Positions 46,201-57,989 of a stretch of 64,000 bases of DNA are shown here, in pieces. The position numbers and the translations under genes were made by a program. The notes under the pieces were generated by a model. It had not been told where the DNA came from. It saw only the letters and a list, made by a program, of their open reading frames with translations, and did not search any database. The DNA is from Artocarpus heterophyllus (taxonomy: Eukaryota; Streptophyta; Magnoliopsida; Rosales; Moraceae): assembly GCA_025403435.1 (NCBI GenBank), contig CM046348.1, positions 13,045,000-13,108,999 on the forward strand. The letters are read 5' to 3'. Position 1 is the first letter of the stretch, and the number at the start of each line of letters is the position of its first letter.

Positions 46201-49200
46201 CCCATTACTGGCAACAGTTAGACATGTTCGAAGAGCACATTTGGGAAAGCCCAAATAATGGAATTCGGTAGAGGCAGATTATTGAGAAAAAACGGGTGTT
46301 CAAGTTCCTAATGGGACTTAACAAAGATCTAGATGAAGTCCATGGGAGAATTTTGGGCACAAAGCCTCTGCCACGTCTAAGAGAAGCCTTCTCGGAGGTG
46401 AGAAAGGAAGTATACCGGAAGAAAGTAATGCCGGGGATGCCAAACAACCTCCCCACCACCACTGAAGGATCAGCCCTTGCCGTGCATGGACCTCAACCAA
46501 GCAACACAAATAGCAAGACGAGAAAAGGCCGGCCCTGATGTGATCATTGTCGAAAACTAGGCCATACTAGAGACACGTGTTGGAAGATTCACGGGAAACC
46601 TGCTAATTTAATCTCATGAAAGCCATGGCAACATCACATCCTCAACTAATGAGAATAGCACCACTGAACCGGTTCTTTTCAGCTAAGAGCAACTTGAACT
46701 TCTCCAAAAGATGATTCCTCCATTGTTGCTACAGGGTCCCTCTCAAAAAGGTAATTTCTCAAAAGCCTTAACTGTTAACAAGGAAAGAAATAATATTTGG
46801 ATTGTTGGCTGAGGTGCCTTAGATCACATGACGGGCGATAAGTCTCTACTTACCAAATTTATGCCTTCCAATGAAAATCACTCAGTTAAGATTGCAGACG
46901 GGTCCATTTCAAAAGTTGTAGGCTATGGATCGGATACAATTCCTACGACTTTGTCTCTCCATTCTATCTTACTTATACCAAATCCTAATTGTAATGTACT
47001 GTCAATCAATAAACTGACACGAGATAAGAATTTTGTTGCTAAATTCTTCCAAAATATGTGTGCATTTCAGGACTTGAATTCGGGGAAAATGATTGGTAGT
47101 GCCAAGACATGCTCGGGACTCCATCTCCTCAAGAGCGACCACCTTTTGGAAGAACAAGCTCACAAGGCAGTCTCTCCGAGTAAGTTTCACAAAAGTTGTT
47201 TTCAATTTCTTCAAATAAGGATGGTGAAATTATTTTATGGCACTATAGTCTAAGACATCCTAATTACTCTTATCTTGAAAAACTGTTTCCTTCATTATTC
47301 ATAAATAAAAGTTCAACGAATTCTCAATGTGAAGTGTGTAAGCTTTCAAAACATGTTCATAATTCTTATCCTAGTTGTCCATATAAAATGTCTCATCCTT
47401 TTTCTATGATTCATAGTGATGTCTAGGGATCATCTAATATCAAAAATATCTATGGGACACGTTGGTTTGTATCCTTTGTTGATGATCACACAAGAATCAC
47501 CTGGATATTTCCCATGAAAGAAAAATCTGAAGTTGAGTAAATCTTTAAAAATTTCAATACCATGATCCAAGCGCAATACAAAACAAAAATCCAAGTTTCA
47601 AAACAAATAATGCAAAAGAATATTTCAAAACTATTTTGGGTGATTATTTGAATAGCCAGGGCATAACCCACCAAAGTTCTTATGTCGACACCCATGAACA
47701 GAATGGGATTACTGAGAGAAAGAATAGGCATCTCCTTGAGATTGCTAGGTCCTTGATGTTCAATTCCCATGTTCCAAAACATTTTTGGGGAGAAGTTGAT
47801 CTTATGGCAACCTATCTTATCAATAGAATGATATCCAGTGTTCTAAATTTCCAAACTCCAAGTCAAGTCCTTCTTAAAGCCTATCTAGAAAGTCGTATAA
47901 TCTCCACCATTTCCCCAAAGTTGTTTGGCTGCTCAACATTTGTTCATGTTTATCCCAATAACTGAAGCAAACTCAATCTCAAAGCAATCAAATGCATTTT
48001 TCCTAGGTATTCACCAAATCAAAAAGGGCATAAATGTTACTCACCCATCACAAGGAGATTCCATAACTCACTGGATGTCACGTTCTTTGAGGAACAGTCC
48101 TACTACCCCAAAACTAACGTTCAAGGGCAGAGTACATCAAAAGAACATCAGTTTTGGGACATCATTGAAACTCAACCCTATCATGACCTTCATACCCTTG
48201 ATTCTCCAAGTACTCCTAATCCTATCACCCAGTCTCTCCAGTTCCCTGTTGAAGTTCTTCCTCGGAATCCTGTTCTTCCTCAGAATCCTTCTCAAGAGTC
48301 ACTAAACAAATCTCCATCACCTTCAAACCACCCTCCTGCTCAAAAATAGTGAGCTCCATGTTTATTCCGGGAAGAAATGTCATCTAAAGGAGATGGGACA
48401 ACGAACACTTCCTGAGCAATTCCAAGAGTCAGAACCAATTCCACATCCTTCAGAAATATCACAAGGTAACTCCCAACCTGATTCTTTCACACATGAGCTT
48501 CATGATAATCAACCCATTGCCTTAAGAAAAGGAGTGAGATCCTGCACAAATCATCATGTTTATAACTTCTTGTCTTACAAAAGATTATCCCCAGAATATC
48601 GTGCTTTTGTCTCCAATCTTTGACAAGATATAGGTTCCCAACAACATTCATGAAGCCATTGAGATAATACACTAGAAGACAGCTTTTATGGAAGAAGTTC
48701 GGGCCTTAGAAAAGAACAATACTTGGGAGATAGTTGGCTTGCCACAAGGAAAACAACCCATGGGCTGCAAATAGATATTCACTATAAAACATAAGTCTGA
48801 TGGAAGTGTGGAAGGATTCAAAGCCCGACTAGTTGTGAAAGGATTCACGCAATCTTATGGTATTGATTATCAGCATACATTTGCTCCTGTTGCCAAACTC
48901 AACAGTATTAGAGTTCTCCTATCCCTCGCACTAACCTAGACTGGACATTATTTTAGCTTGATGTCAAGAATGCCTTCCTCAACAGTGATCTTGAAGAAGA
49001 AGCATACATGGAGATTCCTCCTAGTGTTAGAACTCAAGCAACAAATAATAAAGTATGCAAACTCAAGAAGTCATTGTATTGATTAAAACAGTCGCCTCGA
49101 GTTTGGTTCGATCGATTTTCTAGGGCTGTAAAGACATTTGAGTATATAAAGTGTCAGGCTGATCATACTCCTTTTATCAAGCGATCAGTCCGAGGGGAGT

Positions 49201-52200
49201 CATCCATTCTCATTGTCTATGTCGACAACATTGTTCTTACAGGGGACTTCTTAGAAGAAATGGAAAGACCGAAGAACTTTCTTGCAAAAGAGTTCAAGAT
49301 CAAAGACCCAGGAACACTCAAATACTTCCTAGGGATGGAAGTAGCTGTAATTAGTCAACTATTCCTTATTTAGTTGATTGAGAAAATCAGGTAATATATT
49401 TCCTGATATTCTCTTGATCTGATAAGCCTAGGAATTAGCTTTTATTTTTTGAAGATAAGGACACAGATTTGCAGCACTCCTGTATATATATTTGGCTCTA
49501 GTATCATTCTAAATCAATGAAAAGAATTCCTATTCTTCATTCAAAAATCAATACAAACATCACATAGAAGACGTACTTGTATTCACAGGTAAAAGCCTTA
49601 TTCTGAAAGAGCTTCAATGCTTGCTCAACACCGTTGGTTATTCTACCACAGAAAAGAATGGCACAGCAAGAAGGTGTTAGAATGCATCTTGTACAAAAAA
49701 TTTTCCAAGATTTTGGAATAAAAGCAAGCACACATACTTTGCCAGCATTGGCTTTATAGGTATTCCTGGAATCATTGACATGGTTGATGACGAAAATACA
49801 AGGCCATTGTTCATGAGAGAAGGAACAATCAAATCCTGCTTGATCACCACAGCAGATATATACATGTTCAGATATCTGCTCCTAATGAATCAGACATGAA
49901 ATGTGTTTGCCACAAGGATAGAGTTGCATATAAAGACAGACATCCAACACGTTAATTAAACAATTTTCCTGAAAACTTCAGCAACTAAGAGCCAAATAAA
50001 GAGAACGACTCGATTACATTCTAGTAGCTCTACTCTCCCCTCATATGCATGAGTTAGATATGCTGCAAAGGTATAGCTGGACATTAATTGGAGAGCAAAA
50101 AATATGACTACTCAATGATAAGCCTGGGAAATTATAGGATTCAAGATGTGATCATAAGCTGTGTAATATAATTGTAGAGGTTTGAACTCAGGACCAAGGA
50201 CAGTGGGACAGTGGGGTAGTGGAGTTTGGGGCCTTTAGTTTAATAAAAATATTTGAACTAAGTTATAAATATTAAAAATATCATAATCCTTTTTTTTTTT
50301 CTTTCAGTATTTGCCTCTCTATTTTGCTGCAGTCCCCAGCCTATGCTGGCTTCGTGTCTGCTCAGGACCATATACTACGGATTTTACGAATTTTTCCCAA
50401 CACTCAAGTTATTAGGATGTTGGTCAACAATGGAATTTCTAACAAGAGCTCTTGTTTTAACTTCTACAGGATGCATATTTTTAGCAGTGTAACAAACAAA
50501 ACCCATTTATTGTGATGCATAACAAGAAGAATGTTGGGAAAACAAGAAAAGGTGGGAAAAAAGATTTACTTTCGCAAATGAGCAAGTACTTACCAAACTC
50601 GGAACTACATTGTATGCTTCAACAACGGCTGCTGAAAGGTTCTACAGATTAACAGCAAAAGAAGATATGTAAAACAGTACGAGGAATAAGTACATCTACC
50701 CACATCCATACTTTATAGGCAATTCCAAAATCAACAGCGGAATCATCCATCACAAATATTCACGCAAAATAGATAGAACCTGGAGTTCATCCTTAAGGCT
50801 TTCCACTGTTGAGTTGGGAGAAGAATTCATAGCAACAGCTTGAGCCAGTGCAGGGAGAACAGTCCTCATCATAGCTCCAATCCGTAGATTCCTAACCTAT
50901 ATCACATGATGACCATATTATGCAGTTCAATGTCTCAATCTCGCATAAAACTTGTGAAGATTGCTTAATGGGAACGACATAGATCTATATATAGATAAGG
51001 GTCATTAAATGGTGCAAATAAAAGAAAGAAAAAGAAAAACAAGGTGCAGAAACCCAGGGTAGAGACTTGGATAAGTGTTAGAAGGAAAGGGTCCAGTTAA
51101 AATTCTGACGTAAGAAGAAACTACACAGAAAACCCAGGAGTGTTCTCTCTATTTCTTAAACAGTTCTTTGGATTTTCTTACATTTATCTAATATTTAATT
51201 TCATCCAACAAAACAGAAAGTCAACTATGAAAGACCTCAGCGTATTTCAAAAGGTGTCTAGAGCAACAAGTTATTTGGAAAAAGAGATGGAAAACAATAG
51301 TCCTTCCCACTTAATGTGATGGATTCTCAAACTTCAGAATTAACTATGGAACTTGAATGTTGCTAAACACCAAAAAGCTATTTAAACTGCCCCATAAGGA
51401 TTACAAAGGGAATGGAAGGGATGGGAAATCTAAAGAACCTCTATACAATACAACATTTATAAACAAAAAGTGCAGGCAGAGTATTACCAAAGTTCTAACT
51501 AGAAACTTCATCTCCTTCTCTCTACAAGAATGCATGAGATTAACAATAAGGTTTTTCTTTCTTGTCGTACTTCCACTGCCTGTTTGCACACTGAAGAATA
51601 TGGCATAAATAAGCTGAAGTATGACCAATAGTTTCAACCTAAAATTAACCACATAATCAAATGGACAAAGGAAAGCCGATCCTAGACAAACTAGCTCAGG
51701 TTGAAAAATCTACAAGCACCATCATGTATGCGTTGTAAGAGAAACTGTCAAAACAGAATTCTTGAATGACACAATCGTCTTTCCTCCCATATATGCTCAG
51801 AGATAGTCAGCTTACACATAATTTTTTTTCCCTTTCATAAGAATTAATGTCGCTTTAGCATTATGAAGCCTCATCCACAAACAAATCTCAACTTCGTCTC
51901 AGTATTATTTTTATATGAAAGAAACTCTTTTTATTGATCAAAATCAAATACAAGAGGATAAGGTAGCCTCCATGAGAAACAGAGTTGGGGAAGCAAAAAC
52001 TACAATAAAATTGCATCAGTACCCAAACTAAAGTAAAACGAAGCAGAGGATCTAAAAACCTTACAAACCCTGTGGCCCATAACATCTTTCCAGTACATAA
52101 CCATCAAAGAGAATAGGACTACAGTTACACTTCAACCTCCAAAGGTAGAAACAAATGATCCAAACATACACAAACATGTTTCAGTCTCATCTTTTCCCAA

Positions 52201-55200
52201 TCAAAAGTTCAACCAAATACCAAAATCAATACAGTATTTGAAAACTTGTATGAATTTATCTTTTTAACACTAAACAAGTTACGCTAATGTGCAATATCAT
52301 CCAAAGTTCTGTCTGCATAAAATGAAAAAATGAACCATGACAATACCAAAGAATGCTATATTTTTCGCCTCTCATTTTGGTCTTAAGATTTTCACTCATT
52401 TTGTAAATGTCATAGACTAAGGCACAACTTGGATGTACCTTATCTTTTGGAGTGCAGAAAATACGTCTTTTATCAAAAGTGGCAAAGGAGGAGCAAGTAA
52501 CATCTGTGTTTGTCGGCATGCTTGAGCAACATCACCTTTAAGCATGATAAACAATTTGATAGGCAATCGAAAAATGTTGTCTTGTAAATGCATAAAGTTA
52601 TAACTATGACAAGTTCCTACCCAAATCCCCCAAGTCATTGTACATCTCCCTTATTTTTGATCGGCTTATTCCACATGCCTCTTCCAGTGCTGATGCAACC
52701 AGACTACCACCAATGTTCAACTCCTGTGACATTATTGTAAACGAAAATGTTCCTCATCTTACATTATTGGATGCGCATTCCACGAAACATACGCTTGATG
52801 CAACCTCTCACCCAACATCGGCCAGAGAAAAAAATAAAGAAAAAGAATGTGCTTTATTTGTGTTGCAGTTTCCACTAGAACTGGCAAACCAAAAGGCATG
52901 TGCAACAGAGAGGAGAAAACAAAAACGATAGGGGCACAGAATTCATAGAATTTTGTGAGACAGTGTCAGACAAGATTACATTATCCACAAGTTTAGATCC
53001 AAATAATATTATGTAAAACAATTAGGAGAGAAATTTGACAAACCACATTTTCATGGTCAGCAGCGATCTTATTTGTGCACAAATAAACCGCAGGCAGAAC
53101 ATCCTCAGGAGACAAGGCCAGCAAACTACCAAAAAAAGGGGCAAGCCCAGTATAATTTAGCCATCGTAAAGAAAAAGCATGAACACTTTTTCACTAAGAA
53201 GAACTGAAGAAGATAAAGAAACAAAAAATATATATATATGTATATATAAACACACACACACATGGAAGGAGAAACAAAATACACAATAAAGAGGGAGAAA
53301 CCTTCTGAACATGTTGCATAGCATAGAAGTAGCTTTTATCTTTCCTTTTTCTCCCTCAAGTAAGTCAAAAGTTCGTGCAATATGTATATATGGAGCCGGC
53401 TGTCCATCCCTCCAGCAAGCTGCAAATGAATCTTCATATCACCAAGAATTCTGTTGAAAAAGAATTTGATAACAGCTATGCACAATAGAAATCTCTAAGC
53501 TGCAAAAATGTTCCACAGAATAGATGCTAACCATGCTCCACAGGATTATATTTTTCTGGAGACAGTGATACAGAAGTTGCATCCACTTCCTCTGCTAAAA
53601 ACCGCCGCAGGGAAAGTTCTGCTGCATGCCCCACTTTTTCTGAGCCTAATTCCTTCTTGCCAGAAGTGCAGCTGTTGATACCACACTGGGACTGAACAGA
53701 TATCCTACCAATTACCAACCCAACTTCACTTCCAGGGTTATTGTAATGAATATCAAGAGCCATATTAATATCTCCCTTTGTCTTCTCCAAGATGGTAGCA
53801 GCATAACTTTCCAAAGATTCATTGCCATTTATTATCTGAATAAATTGGTTTATCTGATTCTTGAATGGTAGTGCGTCATCACAGGGAATTTTTTCATCTT
53901 TAGGGCTTTTTTCATGCAAGTTTACATCAGCACTTCTAGAAGCATTAGGCAAAACTTTACCGAAGAACTTTGTTATTGTTGGTTGTTTTGACCCACTTGT
54001 TTCAGATTTAGATTTCATTTTTACTTTTTTGTTTTGCTTGTTCTCAATATTTTTCTTCCTTTTGCTTGGAGAAGTACCACCCGTAAAAAAATTCCCTATG
54101 CTGACACATTTGTTATCCTGACTTGAAGGAGTGTCAATCTTTCCAAAAGGACTCATCTTGACAGTGGTTAACTGCAAAAGTGGTGCAGAGTCGTTTTGCA
54201 AGGTGAACTGGGATACAGAATTAGAAGTTGAACAAGCAGAAACTTGTTCATGAAATTCTGTCTCACGCTCATAGAAAGTAGAAACCATTTCAACAATGTC
54301 TCCACTTGAGCTTCCAATGAGATCCAACATCTGTTCTCGAGTAACCCATGAAGGCAAACATTCACGAAGCTCATGAAGTGCTTTCTCTGCTTCGTCATCT
54401 ATTGATATTCTTGAATTTTGTGAACCACGTTCTTTAAGATGCATTGATGATTCTGAAACAAAACCACTATCAATCTTTTCTGTAACCTCTATATTAGAGG
54501 ACTTCATCGTTATTCTTAATTTTTGTGAACCACATTCTTGAAGAGGCATTGATGATTCTGAAACAACAACGCTATCTGTATTTTCTATAGCCTCCGTATT
54601 ACGAGATTTTGTCTCTTTCTCCATATACAGCTCCTTGCTTGGGGCAGTTTTGGTGATCTTTTCACCCTTTTCACCCATTGCACAATTCACTAGATGAAAA
54701 CCCCTCAAGAATTCTTGCTTGTTGGCCATTTCATCGACTAATCCTGCAAAATGCTTTTTCATTTTATTAGCATGTTTGCTGTCAAGTTTTTCAACATCCA
54801 AGCCAACGGTAGGAACTACACGCTTGGGTTTCAGAAACTTGACATATTCCCTAAGCTCCTCATAGTTTGAATGCTCACTATACGGTACAAGATGAATTTC
54901 AAGTGAATCTTTCGACCTGACAGAAAATTTATTGCGCTTCACTTCATATGTCCACCCTGTCGGAACAAACCCAATAGCCCTAGAGTACCCTCTCTCAACC
55001 ATAATCTCATTCATCTTCCCAAAATTAGGCCTAAAATATGGCCATGTCTCACCCAAAACGTTCCACCCAACAACATGTGCATCACTTGCGCATTCATCCT
55101 CAGTAAACAATCCATTTTTACCGCACCCCAAAACGCGTAAAATACCCATTTTTCTAGCATCCACATATATCTTTCGATTACATCTACGAGCAATCTCTAG

Positions 55201-55905
55201 CAAAATCTTCTCTTTCCCAATGACATAAGTAGCTACAAGAAATAACACATTGTTCGTCGAACCTCTACATTCACCTGAAACTCTTTCCACTACACTAACA
55301 ATATAATTAATAGACTCTTCTTGGGACGGAAACACAAATTTCGGATTACAATAAGTAGTGTCAAGGAAAATCGCATCTGAACCGACAAATTCCCGCAAAA
55401 AGGTGTCGGATTTCATTGATTCACAAAACCGAAAATCTCCTGTATGAACATACCTCTCAAACTCACCTTCCGAACCGGGAATTTTGAACAGGAATTGAAC
55501 AGCGCCAGGACAATGATTCGCATCAACCAGCACAACCTCACAACCATCAATTACTACTCGTTCGCGAAGCGGCAAGGGAAAGACGAAAACAGAAGGAACC
55601 CTAAGTACTTCGATAAGGAGCCGAGAGGTGGTGTGAGAGCAGAAGACAATGCCTTTGGACCAATTGAACGAGAGGCCAGAATAGTGATCGGAGTGGAAAT
55701 GGGAAAGGAAATATGCGACGGAGAAGTCGCCAGCATAGCGGAAGGCGTCAACGAGGAAACGAGTTTTTGGGATGTGTTTGGATTGAGGGAAAGTGGAGGG
55801 AAAAGGGGAGAGGGAGAGCGGCGGCGGAGGCTGGTGGTGGAAGGAGGTTTGGGCGGCGAGGAATAGGTGGGAAGAGTCGAGGGCTAGGGTTTCGGAGGAC
55901 ACCAT
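40272..55905 (-). CDS. LIG6: DNA ligase 6 (SNM1/Artemis-like plus ATP ligase), 19 exons
   Basis: Plant-specific nuclear ligase linked in Arabidopsis to DNA repair in seeds. Exons (high to low): 55905-53532, 53419-53302, 53125-53044, 52723-52621, 52535-52439, 51590-51488, 50896-50780, 50641-50594, 49835-49738, 49642-49577, 44779-44620, 44433-44326, 43491-43442, 42553-42519, 42420-42359, 42274-42113, 42026-41938, 41517-41418, 40580-40272. All introns are GT/AG and all phases agree, giving 1426 residues. Domains: metallo-beta-lactamase/beta-CASP (about 48-400), linker with PIP box, ligase DNA-binding domain (about 792-1010), adenylation domain with [13 protein letters not shown] (catalytic Lys1069), [16 protein letters not shown] and TWLKVKKDYV, and an OB fold ending in [15 protein letters not shown] and GISIRFPRF. 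Intron 10 splits the Lys1069 codon and holds an antisense Copia element. The exon 3 donor (53044/53043) has a close alternative at 53047/53046. Confidence 0.94.
45370..45633 (+). repeat. 5' LTR of the Copia element
   Basis: Its last 208 bp align without gaps to 49343-49550. The TG start and CA end are intact. Confidence 0.85.
49343..49550 (+). repeat. 3' LTR remnant of the Copia element
   Basis: The first 56 bp of the LTR are missing. The break shares the 4-bp word AGCT with the reverse-transcriptase side, consistent with a microhomology deletion. Confidence 0.85.
53532..55905 (-). CDS. LIG6: LIG6 exon 1: beta-CASP nuclease-like domain and linker
   Basis: This single 2.4-kb exon encodes residues 1-791. 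Metallo-beta-lactamase motifs visible are HFHSDHYSG (His69, His71, Asp73, His74), ANHCPGA (His131), HTGDFR (His154, Asp157) and the beta-CASP-type VPYSEHSN (His345). The metal site therefore looks complete. After residue 400 comes a low-complexity linker with a 26-residue motif repeated at 440-465 and 475-500, a UBA/CUE-like segment at about 507-550, the PCNA-binding-type QPTITKFF (641-648), and a second UBA/CUE-like segment at about 682-722. The start is the first ATG; an upstream in-frame ATG was not seen. It ends in phase 1 at CATG|GTTAGC. It is not a separate SNM1 gene, because the ligase exons continue in frame. Confidence 0.93.
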
Positions 55906-56027
55906 CGGAGAAGCTTAAGAAAAGAGAAGAAGAAAGGGGAACATTGGTGAAGAAAGAAAGACAAATAGGCGGTTTGTTCAGGTTTGGATTTGGGGGCCTT
56001 TATCGGGAGAAGAAGTGTGTATCTCCC

Positions 56028-56037
56028 TGGCGCCAAA
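56028..56037 (-). promoter_or_regulatory. E2F-type site upstream of LIG6
   Basis: The minus strand reads TTTGGCGCCA, a full match to TTTSSCGC, 123-132 bp upstream of the LIG6 ATG. A weaker second match, TTTGGCGA, lies at 56091-56098. Confidence 0.5.
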
Positions 56038-56174
56038 TTCTCCGCAAGAAACGAGTTGAGGACAATATTTTTTTTTTTTTAATCACTCGTTCGCCAAATA
56101 AAAGCCACCGTAGTCTATACCTATTTTTTATTTTTTTTAACTTGGACCGGCGACTTAAACTCTATAATCTTATA

Positions 56175-56280
56175 GGGCCTGTTTGTTTCGTAGTTCGAAT
56201 CACAGTTTGAATTATTTTGCTACAGTATTTTTTCTCATAAAAATTTAAATTTTCATTCAAATACTCGAACTAAACGGCTC
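56175..56280. mobile_element. MITE copy 3 (TA-flanked, 106 bp)
   Basis: The ends GGGCCTGTTTGTTT and AACTAAACGGCTC are flanked by TA (56173-56174, 56281-56282). The interior CAGTATTTT..CTCA matches copies 1, 2 and 4. It lies about 270 bp upstream of the LIG6 start. Confidence 0.82.
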
Positions 56281-56282
56281 TA

Positions 56283-57397
56283 TAGTGTAATTGATGTGTA
56301 TTTACTGTTAGATTATACATATATTAACTATTTTTTCTTTTTTCTTGAAAAAAAAAAGTTTATAATTGAAATTTACTACTGGGTTATGTTTGCATAATTT
56401 GATGCCGTCGTTCTTCCCTAACTCTAGCAAGACCCCAGTAGATGGAGTTGATCTCTCTGTATGATTGAAACTCCTGTTGGTGGAGACACATTCGTCAAAG
56501 ATCTCAAGACATAGCTGGAGTTCATGCGGTAGAGAAGCTTTTGTCGATGGCCATGGAGGGAGCCATGACGAGTTTCATTGGTGGTGACAGGGAAGATGAC
56601 CGCCACTACAAACCCTACACAGCCACAACGATCGCGGCATTGTTGTTGTTGCTAGTGACACACCCTCCAGCCGACCCTATGACACGAGGGATGTCCTCCG
56701 TTGACACTCATGATGAAGCTAAGCTTGCGATCTAATTTTGTGCTTGAGATGCACAGGGAAGATTCGTTGGACCTATTCGACAACTTTTTATTTTTTGATT
56801 TTGTGAATTTTTTTTTGTGATTTCTTTTTTTTTGTTATTTTGATGAAGAGTTGTGACTTTTTGTATTTTCTTCAAGTATTCCATTGGCTTTAGCCACTGA
56901 AAATTGTGGTTGTTGGGGCTCTATCATGGCGTGCCTTCACACGTGGAAAGTGCAGACTTCATGGACTCCTTTGATTGGCTTGGGTGTCCTGCCCGTCAGA
57001 TGTTGAGGTGGTACGTCAGGTGATGAAAGCTGGTGAGTCCGCAACAGTTGTTTCAGTGTTGGGAGTGGTAGAAACGTGCTTTTAGGCTCACTTGGTAATG
57101 CCTCCTACTAGGTTGCGGCTCTACCTGGGGGTTGCGGCTCTACCTGGGTAACCCAAAGGACAATTGCATTCAAGAGGCGAGACCCATTGCGATCCCAAAT
57201 TTGTTGAAGATGAGGATTTCACCGAAGAGGAACAAGAATGCAAATGGTGTAGGAGAGAAACATGGGTGGTTATAAACTATTTCCCAATGTCTATGGTGGT
57301 AAAGATATGTCCATTAGGCGAGATTAGATGTTTGAGTTAGTTAGTAAGACCCGGTGGCCCCTCAGGTGAAGTGGTTCCTAAAGAGAAAGTAGGTATT
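56283..57397. other. Intergenic DNA, no gene seen
   Basis: Short frames near 56424-56735 lie on both strands and match nothing. An 18-bp word (GTTGCGGCTCTACCTGGG) occurs twice in a row near 57114-57150. The rest reads as decayed repeat sequence. Confidence 0.5.
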
Positions 57398-57935
57398 GTT
57401 GGAAAAGTAGTATGCAGTGGAATTCTAATTTTTTTTATATCATAGTATTTTTTAAAATACAAGTTTGACACACTTTATGCATACGTTAACTAGATCTTAC
57501 TAATTTTGTTTGTCGAAAAAGCTCCGCAATTGATGAAGAGAAAAGACGTTGTAAAAGAACCTCACTCAACTGGCCTTCTTTGCTATTCTATATTCACGAT
57601 CGGTGTGTGTGGGGGCATACTCGTATAACTTTTCCACCAGATGACTCTCCTTCCAACCAATTGAGAAATACCTAAAGCTATACTTCGTGATTTGTGAACA
57701 ACAGCTCTCTAGGAAGTTTCAAACAACGTGTGCCTACTCTCATTTCGATTGTAAAAACAAGAATAGCAAAGAAGACTAGTTGGTTTGGGCTTTTCCGGAT
57801 GCTTTTTTCTAGTAGCAATTCTACCAAATAAAAACTAGATTAGTTCAAAAGGTAACAAATTAGATCAGTTATTTAGTAGAAAAAAGGTTTTACAAAAATT
57901 TTAAAATTCCGTTGTGTACTTGTTATCCAATAAAA
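57398..57935. repeat. Inverted pair of LTR-family ends
   Basis: 57398-57735 matches the family end seen at 24437 (TGTTGGAAAAG..., ACAAGTTTGACA, CAACTGG(C/T)CTTCTTTGCTATTC, CACGATCGG). 57738-57932 is another fragment of the same end in reverse (CAAAGAAGACTAGTTGG, then TTAAAATTCCGTTGTGTACTTG). The two are head to head, forming a 535-bp foldback-like unit. Confidence 0.65.
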
Positions 57936-57989
57936 ATTAGATTAGTCCAAAAGATAGCATATTGTATAAGTTTCTCAATTCTTTAAGCA

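Larger units (their letters stand above)
45370..49550 (+). mobile_element. Decayed Copia retrotransposon in LIG6 intron 10
   Basis: The 5' LTR is 45370-45633 (TGTTGAAAATCC...CAAAAATCA, 264 bp). A primer-binding-site-like TGTTATCAAAGC follows at 45637-45648. Interrupted pieces of gag (with a CDHCRKLGH...CW zinc knuckle near 46540), protease, GAG-pre-integrase ([10 protein letters not shown]), integrase ([17 protein letters not shown]) and reverse transcriptase follow in Copia order. Stops and frameshifts disable all of them. The element is cut within reverse transcriptase at LGMEVA and joins the last 208 bp of the 3' LTR (49343-49550). The two LTRs differ at about 17 of 208 sites by eye. No clean 5-bp target duplication was seen. 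It is antisense to LIG6. Confidence 0.9.

Noticed and set aside
45365..49558. A target-site duplication CAAAC around the Copia element
   Set aside because: CAAAC adjoins the 5' LTR but lies three bases beyond the 3' LTR end, so it is not a clean 5-bp duplication.
53532..55905. A stand-alone SNM1/Artemis nuclease gene
   Set aside because: The frame continues through 18 further exons in matching phase into a complete ATP-dependent ligase, the known LIG6 architecture.
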